Source: Silvimonas sp. JCM 19000
GTDB lineage: Bacteria; Pseudomonadota; Gammaproteobacteria; Burkholderiales; Chitinibacteraceae
Direction of reading: 5' to 3'
Length of the DNA stretch: 29,140 bases
Assembly (NCBI GenBank): GCA_001313065.1
Contig: BBFD01000013.1
Location: 1-29,140 of the forward strand
Below the pieces are notes generated by a model that ran no database searches, had not been told where the DNA came from, and saw nothing but the letters and a program-made list of their open reading frames with translations. Within the stretch, counting starts at the first letter, position 1, and every line of letters starts with the position of its first letter. Made by a program: the position numbers and the translations under genes. Shown piece after piece: positions 1 through 11,136 of this stretch.

Positions 1-302
1 TGCCGGCCACACAGCGCGCGCTGGCGCGGGCAGGCTGGAGCCTGGATAGTCTGGATCTGATCGAAGGCAATGAAGCCTTTGCCGCCCAGGCCCTGGGTGT
101 GGCGCGCGAATTGCGTTGGGATCTGCAGCGCGTCAGCGTCAATGGTGGCGCGATTGCGTTGGGCCATCCGATCGGTGCATCGGGCGCACGTGTGTTGGTG
201 ACCTTGCTGCACGAAATGGCACGGCGCGATGTACAACGCGGCCTGGCCACCCTGTGTATTGGGGGCGGGATGGGTGTGGCGCTGGCGGTTGAGCGCGTCT
301 GA
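1..302 (+). CDS. Acetyl-CoA acetyltransferase (thiolase), C-terminal part
   Basis: This is the last 99 codons of a thiolase; the 5' end lies outside the window and the reading frame is open from base 3. Thiolases condense or cleave acyl-CoA with CoA in the cytoplasm (beta-oxidation, acetoacetyl-CoA or PHB synthesis). The family signature [17 protein letters not shown] is intact and contains the catalytic His of GHP; CIGGGMG near the end carries the second catalytic Cys. The frame is unbroken to TGA at 300-302. Which thiolase it is (phaA, atoB or fadA type) cannot be decided from the C-terminus alone. No partner gene of the pathway is visible downstream. Confidence 0.93.
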   Translation, partial: PATQRALARAGWSLDSLDLIEGNEAFAAQALGVARELRWDLQRVSVNGGAIALGHPIGASGARVLVTLLHEMARRDVQRGLATLCIGGGMGVALAVERV

Positions 303-505
303 TCAGTTGCAGTGGTGACACCGCCTGCGGCAGAGGTGGCGGCAACGTTTGCGTGCGGTTGCTGCCACGCCGCGTGCACCAGCGCGGGGCGACACAAAAA
401 AAAGCTTGTGCATAGTCCGTGCGAGCCATGCCAATCCGGGTTATAACGTGCGGGGCATCGGGGCGCATTGGCCGCCCCCGAGCCCCCAAACCGGAGCCCG
501 ATGAC

Positions 506-1339
506 ATGTTCCCACTGCTGTCCGTGGACCAACTTGCCAGCGCACTAACCGACCCCAAGCTGGTTGTGGTCGATTGCCGCAATGATCTGCTGTCGCCTGA
601 CAGCGGCCGCGCCGCCTGGCAGGCGGGGCATATACAACGCAATCTATCTGCATGTCGACGCCGATCTGTCCGGCCCGCGCAACGGCGCCAACGGGCGGCA
701 TCCCTTGCCCGCCCCGCTGTGGTTGGCGGCACGGCTGGGCAGTCTGGGCATAGGCAATGACAGCCGGGTGGTGGCCTATGACGCCGCGGGCGGCATGTAC
801 GCCGCGCGCCTGTGGTGGCTGCTGGGTTGGTTGGGGCACGACAATGTGCAAGTGCTGGATGGCGGTTTCCCGGCGTGGCAGGCGGCCGGGCGGCCCATCA
901 GCGAAGAACGTCCGGTGCCGTTGGCGGCGGTGTTTGTGCCACATGTGCGCAGCAACCGGGTGGTCAATGCCACGCAAGTGATGGGCAATCTGCGCGAATC
1001 CGCGTTTCAGGTGGTCGACGCCCGCAGCCCGTCGCGTTTTCGCGGTGAGGGCGAAACCATGGACCCGGTCGGCGGACACATTCCCGGCGCGCTCAACCGC
1101 TTTTATGCCGATAACCTGGTCGACGGGCATTTCAAACCGATTGAACAATTGCAGCAAGAATGGCGCGAGCTGCTAGGCGCGATTCCGCCCGCTGATGTGG
1201 TGCACCAATGCGGCTCGGGCGTGACGGCGTGCCATAACTTGCTGGCGATGGCGGTGGCCGGCTACAACGGCGGCCGCTGTACGCCGGATCATGGAGCGAA
1301 TGGGTCGCCGACCCGGCCCGGCCCGTCGCCACACAATAA
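506..1339 (+). CDS. Sulfurtransferase with two rhodanese domains (3-mercaptopyruvate type), two frameshifts
   Basis: Two tandem rhodanese domains are visible: the first starts with VVVDCRND (about residue 23 on), the second with FQVVDARSPSRF (about residue 170 on). The active-site loop reads CGSGVTA, the form typical of 3-mercaptopyruvate sulfurtransferases of the SseA type rather than thiosulfate rhodaneses. The frame changes near 628 (after WQAGHI) and again near 1278 in a G/C-rich stretch. Repairing the second gives a natural C-terminus ending VADPARPVATQ and TAA at 1337-1339. Total length is about 277 residues, normal for the family. The ATG at 506 is chosen because it begins directly before the first domain. 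The breaks look like sequencing errors rather than decay. Confidence 0.85.
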
Positions 1340-1356
1340 GCCGGCAACCCGGGTAT

Positions 1357-1462
1357 CCCATAGGGTGGGTCTAGACCCACCCTCCAAAGCCGCAGACAAG
1401 ACCCGCAACTGTTTGCATTCGTGGGGATGGGTTTGCTGGGTGGGTCATGACCCACCCTATGC
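1357..1462. repeat. REPIN-like element 1 (two palindromes in inverted orientation)
   Basis: The perfect 20-bp palindrome GGGTGGGTCTAGACCCACCC (1364-1383) is followed 54 bp later by the perfect palindrome GGGTGGGTCATGACCCACCC (1438-1457). The outer flanks are inverted to each other: CATAGGGTGGGTC at the left and GACCCACCCTATG at the right. It fills the gap between the convergent ends of the sulfurtransferase gene and hrpA and may also act as a bidirectional terminator. A second member lies at 5502-5650. Confidence 0.7.
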
Positions 1463-1465
1463 GGT

Positions 1466-4400
1466 TTAGCGGCGGATCAGGTCGTCCCATACCTTGTTCA
1501 GGCGCTTCAGCGAGATCGGGTACGGCGTACGCAGTTCTTGCGCAAACAAGCTGATGCGCCATTCCTCGATCATCCAGCGCACCGGCAGCAGCGGGGCGGT
1601 GTCGCGGCCGTCGCGCTGCCACTTGTCCAGTTCGGCCTGATAGCGCGCCTCAAACGCGGTGACCTCATCCGCGCGTTGGGCATCCCGCGTGGGATTGGCG
1701 CTGCGTTTTTTTTCCAGCCGCAGTTTGATCGCGCGCAGATACAGCGGCACGCGCGGCAATTGCTCCCATGGCGTGCCGGACATAAAGCCCGGATACACCA
1801 GCCGCGCCAGTTGCGCCTTCAGCTCGTGCGCAATCGGGCCCGGCTTGTGCGCCAGCGGGGCCACTGCGGTGTATTCGGCGGTGATTTCGGTCAGTGCCCG
1901 CACCGCGCCATCCCGTACCGACGGCAGCCGCACCTTGGCACGGGTCTTCTGTTCATCAAACGCTTTCTTTGTGCGCGGCGCTTCGTCGTCACCGAGGAAA
2001 GCGCGATTGCAGATGCAGTCGACCAGGTCGTCCATCAGCATGTCGCTATTGCCCAGACCACGCAGCTGGATGGCCAGTTGCTGAAAGCCCGGTACCGCTT
2101 TGGGCAATTGCTTGACGTGCTCTTTCAGCTCCAGCTTCATCAACTGGATCACGCCCGGGCGGTGTGCCGCTTCGGCGGCGAATTCGGTATCGAATACGCG
2201 TATGGCACAGCTTTCGGCTTCCGCCACCAAGGCCGGGTAACCCGTGATATTGCGACCCTGGCGCTTGAAGGTGAGCTTGGCGGGTAGGTCGCCAAAGTCC
2301 CATTTGGTGATGCCGCTTTTCTCGATTTCGGGGCCGGCTTCGTCGCCACTCTCGCGGAAGGTGAGCTGCGCCGCTTCGCCCAGCTGATTGCGGATGGCGA
2401 TCAGATCACGGCCTTGCGCCAGTTCCTGGCCCGCGTCATCCACAATGCGGAAGTTCATGCGCAAATGCGCTGGCAGTTCGGCTGCGGCAAAGTCATCTTC
2501 GCTGATGCTATGGCCGGTGCACGCGTGGCGGCGTGGGCCAGTTGCGGCAACAGCGGCGCTTCGCGGTCGGCCTTGTCCAGTTCGGTCAGCATGCGCGTGG
2601 CAAATTCGGGCACCGGCACACACAAGCGGCGGATCGGTTTGGGCAGCGCTTTGATCAATAGCGTGATCTTTTCGCGCAGCATGCCCGGTACCAGCCAATC
2701 GAAAATACTGGCGTTGACCCGATTGAGCTGATGCAGCGGCAAGGTCAGCGTTACGCCATCCAGCGCGTGGCCCGGCTCAAAGCGGTAGGCCAGTGGCAAG
2801 CGCGCTTCGGCCAGCTTGAAGTAGGTAGGGAACTGCTCTTGCGTCACGCTACCCGCGGCCTGCGTCATCAAATCATCGCGGTCGAGGAACAGCAGCTTGG
2901 GATCAGCTTTTTTCCGCCTCTTTGCGCCAGGCTTCAAAGCCGGCGCCATTGACCACATCGGCCGGGATGCGGGCATCAAAAAAAAGCGGAACAACACTTC
3001 GTCATCCACCAGAAAGTCCTGGCGCCGCGCTTTGTGTTCCAGCTCTTCAATCTCCAGCAGCAGCTCGAAATTGTGTTCGTAATAGCGCGCTTTGGTGTTG
3101 TAGTTAAAGCGCACCAGACCTTCGCGGATAAAGATTTCGCGCGCCTCGGCCGGGTTGATGGCGCCGTAATGCACTTTGCGGCGCGGCACGATGGGCAGGC
3201 CGTATAAGGTGACGCGCTCGCTGGCCGTCACCTGCGACTGGTCTTTTTCCCAGTGCGGCTCAAAGTATTGGCGCTTGACAGATGGCTGGCCAGCCGCTCC
3301 ACCCAGAGCGGTTCGATGGCGGCCACGCTGCGACCAAACAGCTTGGTGGTTTCGACCAGCTCGCCCGCCAGTACCCACTTCGGCCGCGCCTTCTTCAGGC
3401 CGGAGCCAGGGAAAATCTGGAACTTGATGGCGCGCGCGCAAGGTACTCATCGGCCTCCGGCTGTTTCATGCCGATATTGCCGAGCAAGCCGGTCAGCAAC
3501 GCCTTGTGGATTTGCTCATAAGTGCCGGGCTTTTCATTAAGACGCCATTCCAGATCCTCAACGATGTCTTCCAGCTGCCGGTGCAGATCACGCCATTCGC
3601 GCAGGCGCAAATACGACAAAAAAAAGTGCTGATGGCACAGATTGAGCAACTGGCGATTGGACTGCTTGTTGGCCTGCGCTTCTTCAAAGAAGGCCCAGAC
3701 CTTGAGATAGGACATGAAGTCGGATTTATCGTCGGCAAAGCGCAGATGTGCGCGGTCGGCCGCATCGCGCGCTTCAAATGGACGCTCACGCGGGTCTTGC
3801 AAGCTCATCGCGCTGGCGATGATCAGAATCTCTTTGAGACAGTGTTCCTGATGGCCACCCAGCAGCATGCGGCCCAGCTTGGGGTCGACCGGCAAGCGCG
3901 CCAGTTGCTTGCCGATAGGGGTGAGCACATCGCCGTCATCCACCGCGCCCAGCTCGCGCAGTTGTTGGTAGCCATCGGCCACCAGCTTGCCGGACGGCGC
4001 TTCGAGGAAAGGAAACTCATCCACGCGGCCGAGCTTGAGCGCAGCCATGCGCAAGATCACCGCCGCCAGCGACGAGCGCACGATTTCGGGATCAGTAAAG
4101 GCGGGGCGGGCGTTGAAATCGCTCTCTTCATACAAGCGTACGCAAATGCCGGAAGACACCCGGCCGCAACGACCGGCGCGTTGCCGGGCCGAGGCTTGCG
4201 AGATCTTCTCGATCAGCAGCTGTTCGACCTTGGCGCGTGGCGAATAACGGTTGATCCGCGCCAGGCCCGAATCCACCACATAACGGATGCCGGGCACCGT
4301 CAGCGAGGTTTCGGCGACGTTGGTCGCCAGCACCACGCGGCGGCCATTCGAGGCACGAAAAAAATACGCTGTTGTTCTTCGTTGGATAGACGCGCCAGCA

Positions 4401-5364
4401 GCGGCAGGACTTCGGCATCGCGCACTTTGGCTTTGCGGAAGGCCTCAGCGGTTTCGCGGATTTCGCGTTCGCCCGGTAGAAACACCAGCACATCGCCGGG
4501 GCCGTCATGGCGCCACAATTGCTCGACCACGGTGACCACGGCTTCTTCCATTTCGATTTCAGCGGCGTCTTCGTCGCTGGCTTCGGGGGCGTGATAACGC
4601 ACTTCCACCGGATAAGTGCGGCCGGACACTTCGATTACGGGCGCGCCGGTAAAGTGGTTGGCGAAGCGATCGGCATCGATCGTGGCCGAGGTGACGATGA
4701 CTTTGAGATCAGGCCGCCGTGGCAGCAGCTGCTTGAGATAGCCCAGCAGAAAGTCGATGTTAAGGCTGCGCTCGTGCGCCTCGTCGATCAGGATGGTGTC
4801 GTAGGCGCTGAGCAGCGGGTCGGACAAGGTTTCGGCCAGCAAGATGCCATCGGTCATCAGCTTGATGTAGCTGGCGTCGCTGGTCTTGTCGGTAAAACGC
4901 ACCTTGTAGCCGACCACGGCGCCGATCTCGGATTTGAGCTCTTGCGCGATGCGGGTGGCAACGGTACGCGCGGCCAGACGGCGCGGCTGGGTGTGGCCGA
5001 TCAAACCGAAGGTGCCACGGCCCAGTTCCAGACAGATTTTGGGCAACTGCGTGGTTTTGCCGGAGCCGGTTTCGCCACAGATGATGACGACCTGGTTGGC
5101 CGCAATCGCAGCGCGGATTTCATCGCGCTTTTGATTGACCGGCAGGTTTTCGTCGAATTCAGGTTGCGGCAGCTGATGCTGGCGCCGCTCGGCCTTTTGC
5201 AGGCTGGCGATCATGGCCTGGCTGATTTCCGCCAACGCCCGGTCCGCCGGTTTGCCGGAACGCAGCCGCTGGGCGGCGGACTGCAAACGCGGCGCCAGCG
5301 CAACACGATCACGCGCCATGCAGTGTTCAAGTTGCGTTTGCAGTTCGGCGAGGGAAGCGGACAT
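1466..5364 (-). CDS. hrpA: ATP-dependent RNA helicase HrpA (DEAH box), about six frameshifts
   Basis: This is a full-length DEAH-box helicase of about 1,300 codons, the size of E. coli HrpA. Reading from the ATG at 5362-5364, Walker A GETGSGKTTQ is at about residues 97-106, DEAH at 194-197 within ILIDEAHERS, and SAT at 225-227. The second RecA domain has ATNVAETSLTVPG and the QRAGRCGR motif VI. The long C-terminal HrpA-specific region continues to LNKVWDDLIRR and the stop at 1466-1468. HrpA rescues stalled ribosomes and remodels mRNA in the cytoplasm. Frame breaks occur near 4360 (A run of 7), 3425, 3285, 2985 and 2915 (A/T runs) and 2500. In each case the other frame continues the same protein, so the gene is probably intact in the organism. 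Confidence 0.93.
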
Positions 5365-5501
5365 AGAATAACCGGACGTAAAAGCGGCCGATTTTATCAC
5401 GGATGGAAAGCGAGGCTGCGGGGCATGGCGTAGCACGGCACGTACTGCCGCTTGCTAACGGTTCGTACGCGCACGCCGGTGTGGCTCGAGAGGGGCGGGG
5501 C

Positions 5502-5650
5502 GCATAGGGTGGGTCCAGACCCACCACGCAAAGCCAACGGCTAGCACCACGCCGGCTAGCGCTGTTCGATGTTCTGGCACTTACGCGAAAGATCGCGCCA
5601 CACGGGCGCGTCGGGAGGCTTTGAGTGGTGGGACCAGTCCCACCCTATGC
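5502..5650. repeat. REPIN-like element 2 (two imperfect palindromes in inverted orientation)
   Basis: The left arm has CATAGGGTGGGTC-CA-GACCCACC followed by ACGCAAAGCC. The right arm has GGCTTTGAG followed by TGGTGGGAC-CA-GTCCCACC and CTATG, so the two arms are inverted over about 33 bp. The stem base pair has changed on both sides (GGGTC/GACCC versus GGGAC/GTCCC), which is compensatory. It occupies the gap between the hrpA start and the end of the PAS gene. Same family as element 1 at 1357-1462. Confidence 0.68.
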
Positions 5651-5664
5651 CACTTTCTGTGGGT

Positions 5665-6923
5665 TCAGGCCAGCACGAGCAGGGTGCGGGTGCTGTCTTC
5701 TTCTTCGCCGACTTGCTGCACGTGGCAATCGTATTCGGCGTGGCCGCGCACAAAGCGGATGCGTTGCGGCACGCCGGGCTTGGGGTTAGCCAACAAATCG
5801 TCGCCATTGCTGGCCACAGCTTGCAGCGGACGGCCGAGCAGATCAGAAGGCGGCGTGTTGAGGCGTTCGCACAGCGGGTTGTTGACGAATTCGATAATGC
5901 CGTCGCGCACCAGCATGAACGGCACCGGCAGCGCATCGGCAACGCCACTGGAGAGCGGGTCAGACGCAGCCAGTGCCGCTTCGGCGGCTTTGACGTGCGT
6001 GATATCGATGGCGATATTCAGGATGTAGACATCGCCATCACGCACCAGCGGTTGCTTGGTGATATCAAACCAGTGGATGCGGCCATTCGGCAGCGTCCAG
6101 TGATCGACCACGCGCACGGTGTCACCGTTTTCCAGGACTTCGGTATCGCCGACGGTAAACGGCAACTGCGAGTCATGGGCTGCCAGATGCGATTGCACCA
6201 GCAGTTCATGCCCCAGCGTGGTTTGCGTAGCGCGGTTAACCAGCAAGAAACGGCCGTGTTTATCGCGCACAAAAAAATCAGGTTCGGGCTGGAATCGATA
6301 ATCTGATGCACAAACAGCTGCTGGTTGAACAAGGCTTCTTCGGTGGCCTTCATCTGCGTCACGTCGCGGATAACGGCTATACATTCTTTAGTGGACAGCG
6401 GCAGCAGGCGGGCTTCAAACACGCGCAGGCCGGATTCATCGCCGTTACCCAGACGATATTCAAACTGCTGCATGCTTTGCGCGCTTTGCACGGCAATCAG
6501 CGCTTCCAGGTACTGGCGCGACACGCGGGCCGGAAACAAGCCGGACAAGCGCACGTTGTTGCCCTGCGCCACCGGGTGATGCACGGCATAGGCTTGATTG
6601 AGCGAGGTCACCACGCGATTGGCAAAATCGATACGCCAGACCAGATCGGGCAGCGATTCGGCAATGGGCAGATTGCGCAGATCTTCTTCAACACCATGGG
6701 TATCACTGGCGGCGGGGAGGGGGGCGTCAGCCGGAGCGGCGTTGACGACGGCCAGCCACAAGGTACCAATGACCAACCAGGCGCCAATCAGAAACAGCGG
6801 CAAACCCATGGCCATGCCGCCCCACCAATGCACAGCCGCAACACCGCCCAGGCTCACGCAGAGCGCAGAACCAACCAGCATGGGTCGGAAGCGGGGTAGA
6901 GCGGCACGAGCGGCTGAAGACAT
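5665..6923 (-). CDS. Membrane-anchored PAS-domain protein without an output domain, one frameshift
   Basis: Starting at the ATG 6921-6923, two hydrophobic segments at about residues 14-34 and 37-61 (MLVGSALCVSLGGVA and PLFLIGAWLVIGTLWLAVV) form a short membrane hairpin. PAS-type repeats follow: LPDLVWRIDFANRVV, then IIDSSPNLIFVRDKHGRFL, then DALPVPFMLVRDGIIEFVNN, with PAC-like tails (VIRDVTQMKATEEAL, IAIDITHVKAAEAAL). The frame breaks near 6275 in an A run of 7; both halves join at a PAS start. The protein ends soon after the third PAS with TLLVLA. No histidine kinase, GGDEF, EAL or methyl-accepting region is present, so it may sense and signal through a partner. The C-terminus could be truncated, because a REPIN-like element begins 15 bp downstream. 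Confidence 0.72.
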
Positions 6924-7189
6924 GTTTTATAAGTTGGCCTGGATTTGGGGACGAATTTGCGCCAGAGCGGGGGCTCGGGTCAAGTGCCAGGAGGCCTGGA
7001 AATGACGGGCGCGGTGGCCTGCGGGGCAAACAATGACGTGCGGGCATTGTAACAATGCAAATGTCATACGTCAGTATTATCTATAGTGTTCTAGCGACGG
7101 TAAGCAGTGGGGTGTGAACTACGCTGCAGAAGTTCTACTTTGTACCAAGTAGCGCAGCCATATTGCTCAGGGATAAGCAACAAAGGTGA

Positions 7190-7266
7190 TGGCGGAGTGG
7201 ACGGGACTCGAACCCGCGACCCCCGGCGTGACAGGCCGGTATTCTAACCAACTGAACTACCACTCC
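7190..7266 (-). tRNA. tRNA-Asp (GTC), copy 1
   Basis: On the minus strand the gene begins GGAGTGGTAGTTCAGTTGG, the anticodon loop reads CCTGTCACG (GTC), the T arm contains GGTTCGAGTCC, and the 3' acceptor CCACTCC is followed by G and an encoded CCA. It is 77 nt long. It is the second gene of the Val-Asp pair and is identical in sequence to the copy at 7589-7665. Confidence 0.96.
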
Positions 7267-7309
7267 GCAGTGGTATGACGATTTGAAGCAGTTAAAACTT
7301 TAAAACTGA

Positions 7310-7385
<76 letters not shown>

Positions 7386-7402
7386 TCCGACAAGAGAGGC
7401 GC

Positions 7403-7431
7403 ATTAAAACATAAGGTGAAGAATGCGTCAA
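7403..7431 (-). promoter_or_regulatory. Promoter of tRNA Val-Asp copy 1
   Basis: On the minus strand TTGACG (7426-7431) and TTTAAT (7403-7408) are separated by 17 bp. The -10 is followed by the GC-rich discriminator GCGCCTCTC. The second tRNA pair has the same TTTAATGCGC plus CCTCTC arrangement. Such discriminators are typical of stringently controlled stable-RNA promoters. Confidence 0.65.
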
Positions 7432-7551
7432 TCAACTATTTAAAAAAAAGTTTTAGCACATTCCGCATTACGTATTAATACATTTCTATTTGTCGCGGGC
7501 TAATAACAGATATCAACACTTAACAAATAGAGGTCTTGCATAAATAGAAAA

Positions 7552-7578
7552 AAAGCCGCTTTAAAAAAAAGCGGCTTT
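7552..7578 (-). terminator. Intrinsic terminator of tRNA copy 2 transcript
   Basis: An 11-bp stem (AAAGCCGCTTT paired with AAAGCGGCTTT) with an A/T loop is followed on the minus strand by a run of T. It lies 11 bp downstream of tRNA-Asp copy 2 and separates the two tRNA units. Confidence 0.8.
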
Positions 7579-7588
7579 CCTGGAATGC

Positions 7589-7665
7589 TGGCGGAGTGGA
7601 CGGGACTCGAACCCGCGACCCCCGGCGTGACAGGCCGGTATTCTAACCAACTGAACTACCACTCC
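7589..7665 (-). tRNA. tRNA-Asp (GTC), copy 2
   Basis: The sequence is identical over its 77 nt to the tRNA-Asp at 7190-7266, with anticodon GTC and encoded CCA. It follows tRNA-Val copy 2 after only 4 bp, against 43 bp in the other pair, and is followed by the terminator at 7552-7578. Confidence 0.96.
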
Positions 7666-7669
7666 GCAG

Positions 7670-7745
<76 letters not shown>

Positions 7746-7766
7746 CTCGTCTTTCGAGAGGTGCGC

Positions 7767-7797
7767 ATTAAAGCATACGCAAAAAAAGGGTGGTCAA
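7767..7797 (-). promoter_or_regulatory. Promoter of tRNA Val-Asp copy 2
   Basis: On the minus strand TTGACC (7792-7797) and TTTAAT (7767-7772) are 19 bp apart, and the spacer contains a run of seven T. If that run were really five, the spacing would be 17 bp as in the sister promoter at 7403-7431. The discriminator GCGCACCTCTC follows the -10. Confidence 0.55.
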
Positions 7798-7942
7798 TTT
7801 TTTTTTTGCAATCGGGCTCAAATATTTTTTAGACGGCGTTGTCTCAAAGGCATGCGCCTTCTTATGTAACTCGCTGTGGGTAGCAACGAGCGCGCCCATT
7901 GCGGTATAAATGGCCTCCTGTTCGCACAAAGATGTATTTCCG

Positions 7943-8850
7943 GTGAAAGCTTCAAGACTTCAATCCTTCGTGGTGGCACGTGCTCCCTTATGGCTGGAGC
8001 TGGTGTTGCTGGTGGTGCTGGCGTGGATGGGCGCAGGCCTGTTCTGGCAGATCTTTGCCCCGCGTTCGCCGCAAGTACGTCTGGCCCCGCCTGTTCAGCC
8101 GCTGCCAGCCCAGCAAATGGCATGGAATAACGCGCCCGTATGGTTCGGCCAGGCCGCCGTTGCCACCGGCCCGACTACGCTGGCCGCACAACTGATCGCC
8201 GTGATCGCGGGCGGGGATAGCTATAGCGCCGCCATCTTTACCAGTCTGGGCGCGGAGCCAGTGGCCGCCAAGGTGGGCCAGGAACTGCAACCCGGCGTCA
8301 AGTTGCTGCGCGTAACACGCGATCATGCCGAAGTCAGCCATAACGGCCGCACCGAGAATATTCCGCTGCAGGGGCTGATGCATCTGGCGTGGCCGCCGCT
8401 GCAGCGGGCGCACAGCCGGCCGACCCCAGTCAGATGACCCCGGTCGTCACCACGCCGCCCCCCGGCGGTGGCCCGGCCATTCCGCCTGGCGTCGAACCAG
8501 CCAAACCCATGCCCAGAGCCGCTTCTTCGGCCACGGCGGGTTCCAGTTCCACCGTTACGCGGGGTCAGTTAGCCGCGGCGATGCAGAACGGCAATGTGGC
8601 CGATTGGGCCAAGGGTATCGGCAACGCCAATGGCGGCGGTATCCAGATTGATAATGCGGCCGCGCAGCCTTTTGCCGGTCCGCTCGGATTACAGAATGGC
8701 GATGTATTAAAGTCTATTAATGGGCAAAACCTGAATACGACTTCAGATATATCAACGCTTTACACGCTATTTAGTCAGCAGTCGCAAGTGGCGCTGGTGG
8801 TTGTCCGCCATGGCAGCAATTTGCGATTGAGTTATCAGATTCAGCCTTGA
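7943..8850 (+). CDS. gspC: Type II secretion system protein GspC, one frameshift
   Basis: GspC is the inner-membrane linker that connects the type II platform to the secretin. A short cytoplasmic start (KASRLQSFVVARAPLW) leads into one transmembrane helix (LVLLVVLAWMGAGLFW). A periplasmic HR domain follows (LIAVIAGGDSYSAAIF, then VKLLRVTRDHAEVSHNG), then a Pro/Ala/Ser linker and a PDZ-like C-terminal domain (LGLQNGDVLKSINGQ). The frame changes near 8385, in a G/C-rich stretch just after the HR domain. GTG at 7943 is preferred because family members start just before the KxSR segment; ATG at 7910 is an in-frame alternative with a TATAAA-like box just before it. gspD follows after 9 bp. Confidence 0.86.
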
Positions 8851-8859
8851 CGGACTTCC

Positions 8860-11136
8860 ATGAAACCTCGTGTGCGCTCTTTGTTTATTGCTTGTTTGTT
8901 GGCCAGCCAGTTAGTCCAGGCGGCCGACAACACCGTGATGCTCAATTTCGTTAACGCCGATATTGAATCCACGATCAAGCAATCGGCCTGATTTCGGGCA
9001 AGAATTTTGTCATCGATCCGCGCGTTAAAGGCACGGTGAATATCATTTCGTCAGAGCCCGTCGCCAAAGACGCGGTGTATCCGATTCTGCTTTCTGCATT
9101 ACGCCAACAAGGTTTTACTGCGCTGGAATCAAATGGCGTGATTAAAGTCATGCCCGAAGCTGACGCCAAACAGCATTACAGCGCCACCGGCAGCACGCGC
9201 ATGAAGTTGTCGGGTGATCGCATCGTTACTCAGGTTTATCCGCTTAAATATGAATCGGCCTCGCAACTGGTGCCGATTTTGCGGCCACTGGTTTCTCCAA
9301 ATAATGCGGTAGCGGCTTACGCGGCTGGCAATACGCTGGTGATTACCGATTACGCGGATAACGTGCGGCGGCTTAACCGCATTATCGAGAATATTGATCA
9401 GCCGTCGTCCTCCGATATTTTTTTTCCGATCACGCTCAAGTACGCCTCTGCGCTCGAAGTTGCGCAGACGCTGGCCAAGCTGATGCCGGAAATCGCCATG
9501 CAAGGCGTTTCGGCGGCCAATCAGATGGGCGAGGGCATCCGGCGCAGCACGGTGGTGCCGGACCTGCGCAGCAACTCGCTGCTGGTGCGCAGTGAAAACG
9601 CCGCCATCGCCACCCAGATCAAACGCCTGGTCGCCACGCTCGATACACCGGGTGCGGCCGGCGGCAATATCCATGTGGTGTATTTGCGTAATGCCGAGGC
9701 GGTCAAACTGGCCGGCACCTTGCGCGGCATTCTGACCGGCTCGGACGGTGGCAGTAGCAGTAGTTCCAGCCAGGGGCTGTCGACTCATCCAGTAACAGCA
9801 GCGGCACCAGCGGCACCAGTGGCAGCTCGTCCAGCACCAGCGGCACCTCGGGCACTTCGGGCAGCAGCGCCGGTTTGTCGTCCAGCAGCAATACCGGGAG
9901 CAACAGCAGCAGCAACCAGAGCACCGGCACCAGCGTGCAGATCGGCGGCGCCACCGTGTTGTTGCAGGCCGATCAGACCACCAACTCGCTGGTCATTACC
10001 GCGCCGGACAATGTGTATAACAATCTGCGCAGCGTGATCGACAAGCTGGATGTGCGCCGCGCGCAGGTTTATGTCGAAGCCATCATTGCTGAAGTCAACG
10101 CCAGCAAAGCCAATGAACTGGGCGTGCAATGGGTGCTGGGTGGCTCCAGTTCGTCCGCTTCGATTATTGGTCTGTCGTCCTTGTCGAGCGTGGGCTCGCT
10201 GGGCAACGCGCTCGGCACCATAGTCACGGCGGCATCCAGCGGCGATTACAGCTCGCTGCCGACCGGTTTCAACGTGGGCGTGGTGAATGGCTCGCTCACC
10301 GGTAACGGCAAGACGCCGACTGTGGGCCTGTTGTTGTCGGCCTTGCAGAACCAGGCGATGCCAATGTGCTGTCAACGCCTAACCTGGTCACGCTGGATAA
10401 CGAAGAAGCCAAGATCATGGTCGGCCAGAACATTCCGATCCTGACTGGCCAGACTGCGTCGAGCGGCTCCAATACCAACCCGTTCAATACCTATACCCGG
10501 CAGGACGTCGGTATCACGCTGGCGGTGCGGCCGCAGGTGTCGGAAGGGGGTTCGATTACCATGCAGGTGTACCAGGAAGTCTCGGCCGTCGATAGCACGG
10601 TGGATACCTCCGGCGGCGGCCTGGCCACCAAAAAAAACGCACCATAGAATCTCGCGTGCTGGTGGATAACGGCCAGACCATCGTGCTGGGTGGCTTGCTC
10701 GAAGATTCTTCGCAAAAACGCCGAAAACAAAGTGCCGGTGCTGGGCGATCTGCCGTGGATCGGCGGCCTGTTCCGCTATCAGGCGCGTAACTGGTCCAAG
10801 ACCAATCTGATGGTGTTCTTGCGCCCGGTCATTCTGTACGACAGCAAAGATACCGATGCACTGACCAGCGATCGCTACGGCTATATCCGCGGCGTGCAGC
10901 AGAACTTCAAGATGTCGGATAGCGCGGCCTTGCCTGCGGTGCCGGATGTGGTGTTGCCGGGGCTGGAAGGCAGCACCAAGCTGAAAACCCGCAATGGCCG
11001 CTATGACACGCAAGATCTGACGCTGCCCGATACCACACGTGCGCCCGCCAGCGATGCTTCTGGCGTTAATGCCACCACGCCGTCGGTGGGCCCGATCCCG
11101 GCACCGACGGATAACACGGAGGCGCCAGCCAAGTGA
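8860..11136 (+). CDS. gspD: Type II secretion secretin GspD, about five frameshifts
   Basis: GspD forms the outer-membrane channel of the type II system. A Sec signal peptide (SLFIACLLASQLVQA) is followed by the N0 domain (VMLNFVNADIESTIK, then ISGKNFVIDPRVKGTVNI) and N1-N3 repeats. A Ser/Gly/Thr-rich loop sits in N3 (about 9750-9930). The secretin core contains VLSTPNLVTLDNEEAKI and VPVLGDLPWIGGLFR, and the end reads LMVFLRPVIL. Frame breaks lie near 8990 (a missing G restores AIGLISG), 9775, 10350, 10630 (A run of 8) and 10710. After the core there is a 100-residue tail with a Pro/Ala/Thr-rich end. The TGA overlaps the GTG start of gspE, implying coupled translation. Confidence 0.92.

Noticed and set aside
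441..1157. Minus-strand ORF of 238 codons over the sulfurtransferase
   Set aside because: The plus strand carries both rhodanese domains and the active-site loop; the minus frame is Arg/His-rich noise.
1538..2287. Long plus-strand ORF opposite hrpA
   Set aside because: It is antisense shadow of hrpA; the minus-strand frame has clear helicase C-terminal sequence and the plus frame shows only low-complexity His/Gln/Arg-rich sequence.
3506..5433. Long plus-strand ORFs antisense to the helicase domains
   Set aside because: They mirror the DEAH helicase codons; no family motifs, and their length is explained by high GC third positions.
9129..9788. Minus-strand ORF over gspD
   Set aside because: The secretin N-domains on the plus strand explain the region fully.
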